The notes under the pieces were generated by a model, which saw nothing but the letters and a program-made list of their open reading frames with translations, was not told the DNA's origin and made no database searches. A stretch of 57,603 nt of DNA from Paludibacter sp. (GTDB taxonomy: Bacteria > Bacteroidota > Bacteroidia > Bacteroidales > Paludibacteraceae): the NCBI GenBank assembly GCA_027450045.1, contig DAIDKM010000009.1:1-57603 (forward strand). The letters are read 5' to 3'. Of this stretch, positions 56,235 through 57,603 are shown in pieces; within the stretch, counting starts at the first letter, position 1, and every line of letters starts with the position of its first letter. The position numbers and the translations under genes are program-made.

Positions 56235-57248
56235 TTATTTCACCGATTCTCTTTCTATCAATCGAAAAGCATGATGACGAATCTCGATCCCGGGTTGGTT
56301 GCTAGCTTCATTCATCGCTTTCATCAGCAACTCAAAGGCTGAGGTGGCGAGTTCTTCCAATGGTTGCTCCAAAACGGTTTGCGAAGGAACTAACAAGCTA
56401 CTATAAGGGTCGTTGGTTATTGTCATCATGGCTAATTCATCCGGCAATTGAATCCCTGACTGACGGCATTGTTTAATGACTCCGGCAGAAAGAACAAACG
56501 AATCACTGAAAATGGCATCCGGTTTTTCATCTTTGTTCAAAAGTGCCAGCATGGCTTTTTCGCCATCGGCAATCTCAAAATCTTTTTCAATGACGATACT
56601 CTCTTTATAAGTCAATCCTGCTAGTTCAATTCCTTTGAGATAACCCTGATGACGCTCGCGAAACACGTTGATTGCTTGTTGTCCGGTTACGTGTGCAATG
56701 CGTCGGTATCCTTTTTCGATCAGGTAACCGACTGCCTGCATGGTTCCTTCAAAGTTGTCCACCAACACTTTGGATGTGTTCAGATCTTCGCACACACGAT
56801 CGAAGAAAACAAGTGGAATGCCGAACTCACGGAGTTCTTCAAAGTGTTTCCCGTTGCGTGTTTCGTTTGAAATAGAAGCAATGACACCGCCGACACGTTG
56901 ACGAACGATGGTTTTGATCACCTTTGCTTCGATGTCAAACTGTTCTTTCGATTGAAACACCGATACTGTCAATCCTTCTTTGTTGGCTAAATCGGTGATC
57001 AAACTGATAAAGCTCGAAAAGATGTTATGACTGATATTCGGCACAATCACAGCAATGTTATTGATGGTTTTGTTTCGAAAGTTCAACGCGTTTTGATCGA
57101 CTACATAGCCAATGGAGGTTGCATAATCCATCACTTTTTTTCGTGTTTCTTCACTGATGCGGGAATCACCCCGTAAAGCGCGTGAAACGGTGGCATGATG
57201 TATGTTCAATGCCTTGGCAATGTCTTTTATGGTAGGTTTTGCTTGCAT
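56235..57248 (-). CDS. LacI-family transcriptional regulator of the fucose locus
   Basis: A 337-residue regulator. The N-terminal helix-turn-helix is PTIKDIAKALNIHHATVSRALRGDSRIS (residues about 5-32), followed by VDQNALNFRNKTINNIAVIVPN and the periplasmic-binding-type sensor domain to residue 335. A sugar or sugar metabolite is the expected effector. The ATG at 57248 is preferred over an in-frame ATG at 57284, because the promoter's -7 box (57272-57279) and the operator-like palindrome (57259-57274) would lie inside the longer reading frame. It is the first gene of the minus-strand locus. Confidence 0.9.
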   Translation of the reverse strand: MQAKPTIKDIAKALNIHHATVSRALRGDSRISEETRKKVMDYATSIGYVVDQNALNFRNKTINNIAVIVPNISHNIFSSFISLITDLANKEGLTVSVFQSKEQFDIEAKVIKTIVRQRVGGVIASISNETRNGKHFEELREFGIPLVFFDRVCEDLNTSKVLVDNFEGTMQAVGYLIEKGYRRIAHVTGQQAINVFRERHQGYLKGIELAGLTYKESIVIEKDFEIADGEKAMLALLNKDEKPDAIFSDSFVLSAGVIKQCRQSGIQLPDELAMMTITNDPYSSLLVPSQTVLEQPLEELATSAFELLMKAMNEASNQPGIEIRHHAFRLIERESVK

Positions 57249-57258
57249 ATTATGTAAA

Positions 57259-57274
57259 TTGCACACGTGTGCAA
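57259..57274. promoter_or_regulatory. Perfect 16-bp palindromic LacI-type operator
   Basis: TTGCACACGTGTGCAA is a perfect inverted repeat with a central CG, the form expected for a LacI-family operator. It lies 11-26 nt before the lacI ATG and overlaps the -7 box, implying autorepression. The same sequence was not seen elsewhere in the fucose locus. Confidence 0.7.
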
Positions 57275-57279
57275 AAATA
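57272..57279 (-). promoter_or_regulatory. -7 promoter element of the lacI-type gene
   Basis: TATTTTTG on the minus strand fits TAnnTTTG and overlaps the palindrome by 3 bp, placing the transcription start inside the operator. Confidence 0.5.
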
Positions 57280-57357
57280 GGCATTTAATGAATATCCCGT
57301 TTCACCTTACATTTATTTATGATATAATAAATTTCTTGTTATAAATCAAGGAATTAC

Positions 57358-57484
57358 AGGAAGCTGTGACGTTATGGAGGTAAGAGTAGAGGTTATTCCG
57401 ATCGTTTAGCGATCGAATTTATCTGTAGGACAAAATGTGCATAACCTCCAATGAAATTGGAGGATTGTTTAGTGACGGCTTCCT
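57358..57484. repeat. Structured element with nested and competing inverted repeats
   Basis: Outer arms AGGAAGC (57358-57364) and GCTTCCT (57478-57484) enclose GAGGTTAT (57389-57396)/ATAACCTC (57441-57448), a CGATCG hairpin (57399-57404 with 57410-57415) and CCTCCAAT/ATTGGAGG (57445-57452 with 57456-57463). The last two stems share 57445-57448 and cannot form together. It may be a REP/MITE-like insertion or a structured RNA. Confidence 0.55.
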
Positions 57485-57485
57485 A

Positions 57486-57512
57486 TTCCTTTTGGGGAAG
57501 GTGCCCGAGATA
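57486..57512. repeat. Degenerate copy of the dispersed repeat seen at 77-120
   Basis: TTTTGGGGAAGGTGCCCGAGA (about 57490-57510) resembles the ATTTGGAGAAGGTGGCCGAAG stretch at about 85-105. The hairpin arm is poorly kept. Confidence 0.45.
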
Positions 57513-57568
57513 CTATGTCAAATTCCAAATAAAAGAGTTCTTTATTTAAGGAACCCACTTTTAAGATT

Positions 57569-57599
57569 TTTGTGGAATATTAGAAATGCAGTATCTTTG
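57569..57599 (+). promoter_or_regulatory. Outward promoter at the right window edge
   Basis: TTTG (57569-57572) is 19 nt from TATCTTTG (57592-57599), a near-perfect Bacteroidota promoter. It points right, so a gene is expected just past the end of the window. Confidence 0.6.
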
Positions 57600-57603
57600 A
57601 GTA

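Larger units (their letters stand above)
57285..57603. other. Right-end intergenic region
   Basis: About 319 nt with no supported gene. It holds the structured element (57358-57484), a degenerate copy of the dispersed repeat (57486-57512), and an outward promoter (57569-57599). Confidence 0.6.

Overview
The window reads as chromosomal DNA from a member of the Bacteroidota, most likely the order Bacteroidales and near Paludibacter/Porphyromonadaceae-type anaerobes. This is an inference from several signs. Promoters fit the Bacteroidota TTTG-N19/20-TAnnTTTG pattern. Shine-Dalgarno sequences are nearly absent. There is a carboxypeptidase-regulatory-domain TonB receptor, a menaquinone pathway, a viroplasmin-type RNase H, and GH29/GH95/GH31 glycosidases. 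No rRNA, tRNA, CRISPR array or intact insertion sequence was recognised.

Layout. Positions 1-378 are repeat-bearing DNA with no convincing gene. Positions 379-8615 are housekeeping: mnmE, an HdeD-like membrane protein, a uridine-phosphorylase-type enzyme, folK, an Fsr-type exporter, a GT39 membrane glycosyltransferase, and ffh. Positions 8838-11819 encode a 993-residue fusion of two receiver-like domains with a PEP-synthase-type ATP-binding module; it is the most intriguing single gene. Next come ybeY, rsmG, a bifunctional hisB and a HAD-like hydrolase. Positions 15189-19447 hold a TonB receptor, a nitroreductase and a predicted outer-membrane barrel. Positions 19839-28671 hold RNase H, a beta-helix lipoprotein, menA-menG, ychF, mscL and uvrA. 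A YgbA-like Cys-rich protein follows.

Positions 29119-37739 form a surface-polysaccharide cluster. It has five glycosyltransferases, a methyltransferase, a flippase and a UDP-GlcNAc 2-epimerase, and it sits next to a CtpA-type protease. No polymerase, initiating transferase or chain-length regulator is seen. Positions 39648-42088 encode a COG2509 flavoprotein, a 4-oxalocrotonate-tautomerase-like peptide and an isochorismatase-fold protein that has lost the catalytic Cys.

Positions 42253-57248 are a carbohydrate region, all on the minus strand. A GH31 enzyme with its own promoter is flanked by related degenerate repeats. Then comes an L-fucose utilisation locus: LacI regulator, FucP symporter, RhaM-type mutarotase, aldo/keto reductase, zinc alcohol dehydrogenase, a DUF6786-like protein, GH95 and GH29 alpha-L-fucosidases, and L-fucose isomerase. 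Fucosidases would release fucose in the periplasm, FucP would import it, the mutarotase would interconvert anomers and FucI would make fuculose. No fuculokinase or fuculose-phosphate aldolase lies in the window; two oxidoreductases occupy the locus instead. The lacI start region has a perfect 16-bp palindrome overlapping a -7 promoter element, which suggests autoregulation. The right edge has a structured, repeat-like element and a promoter reading out of the window.
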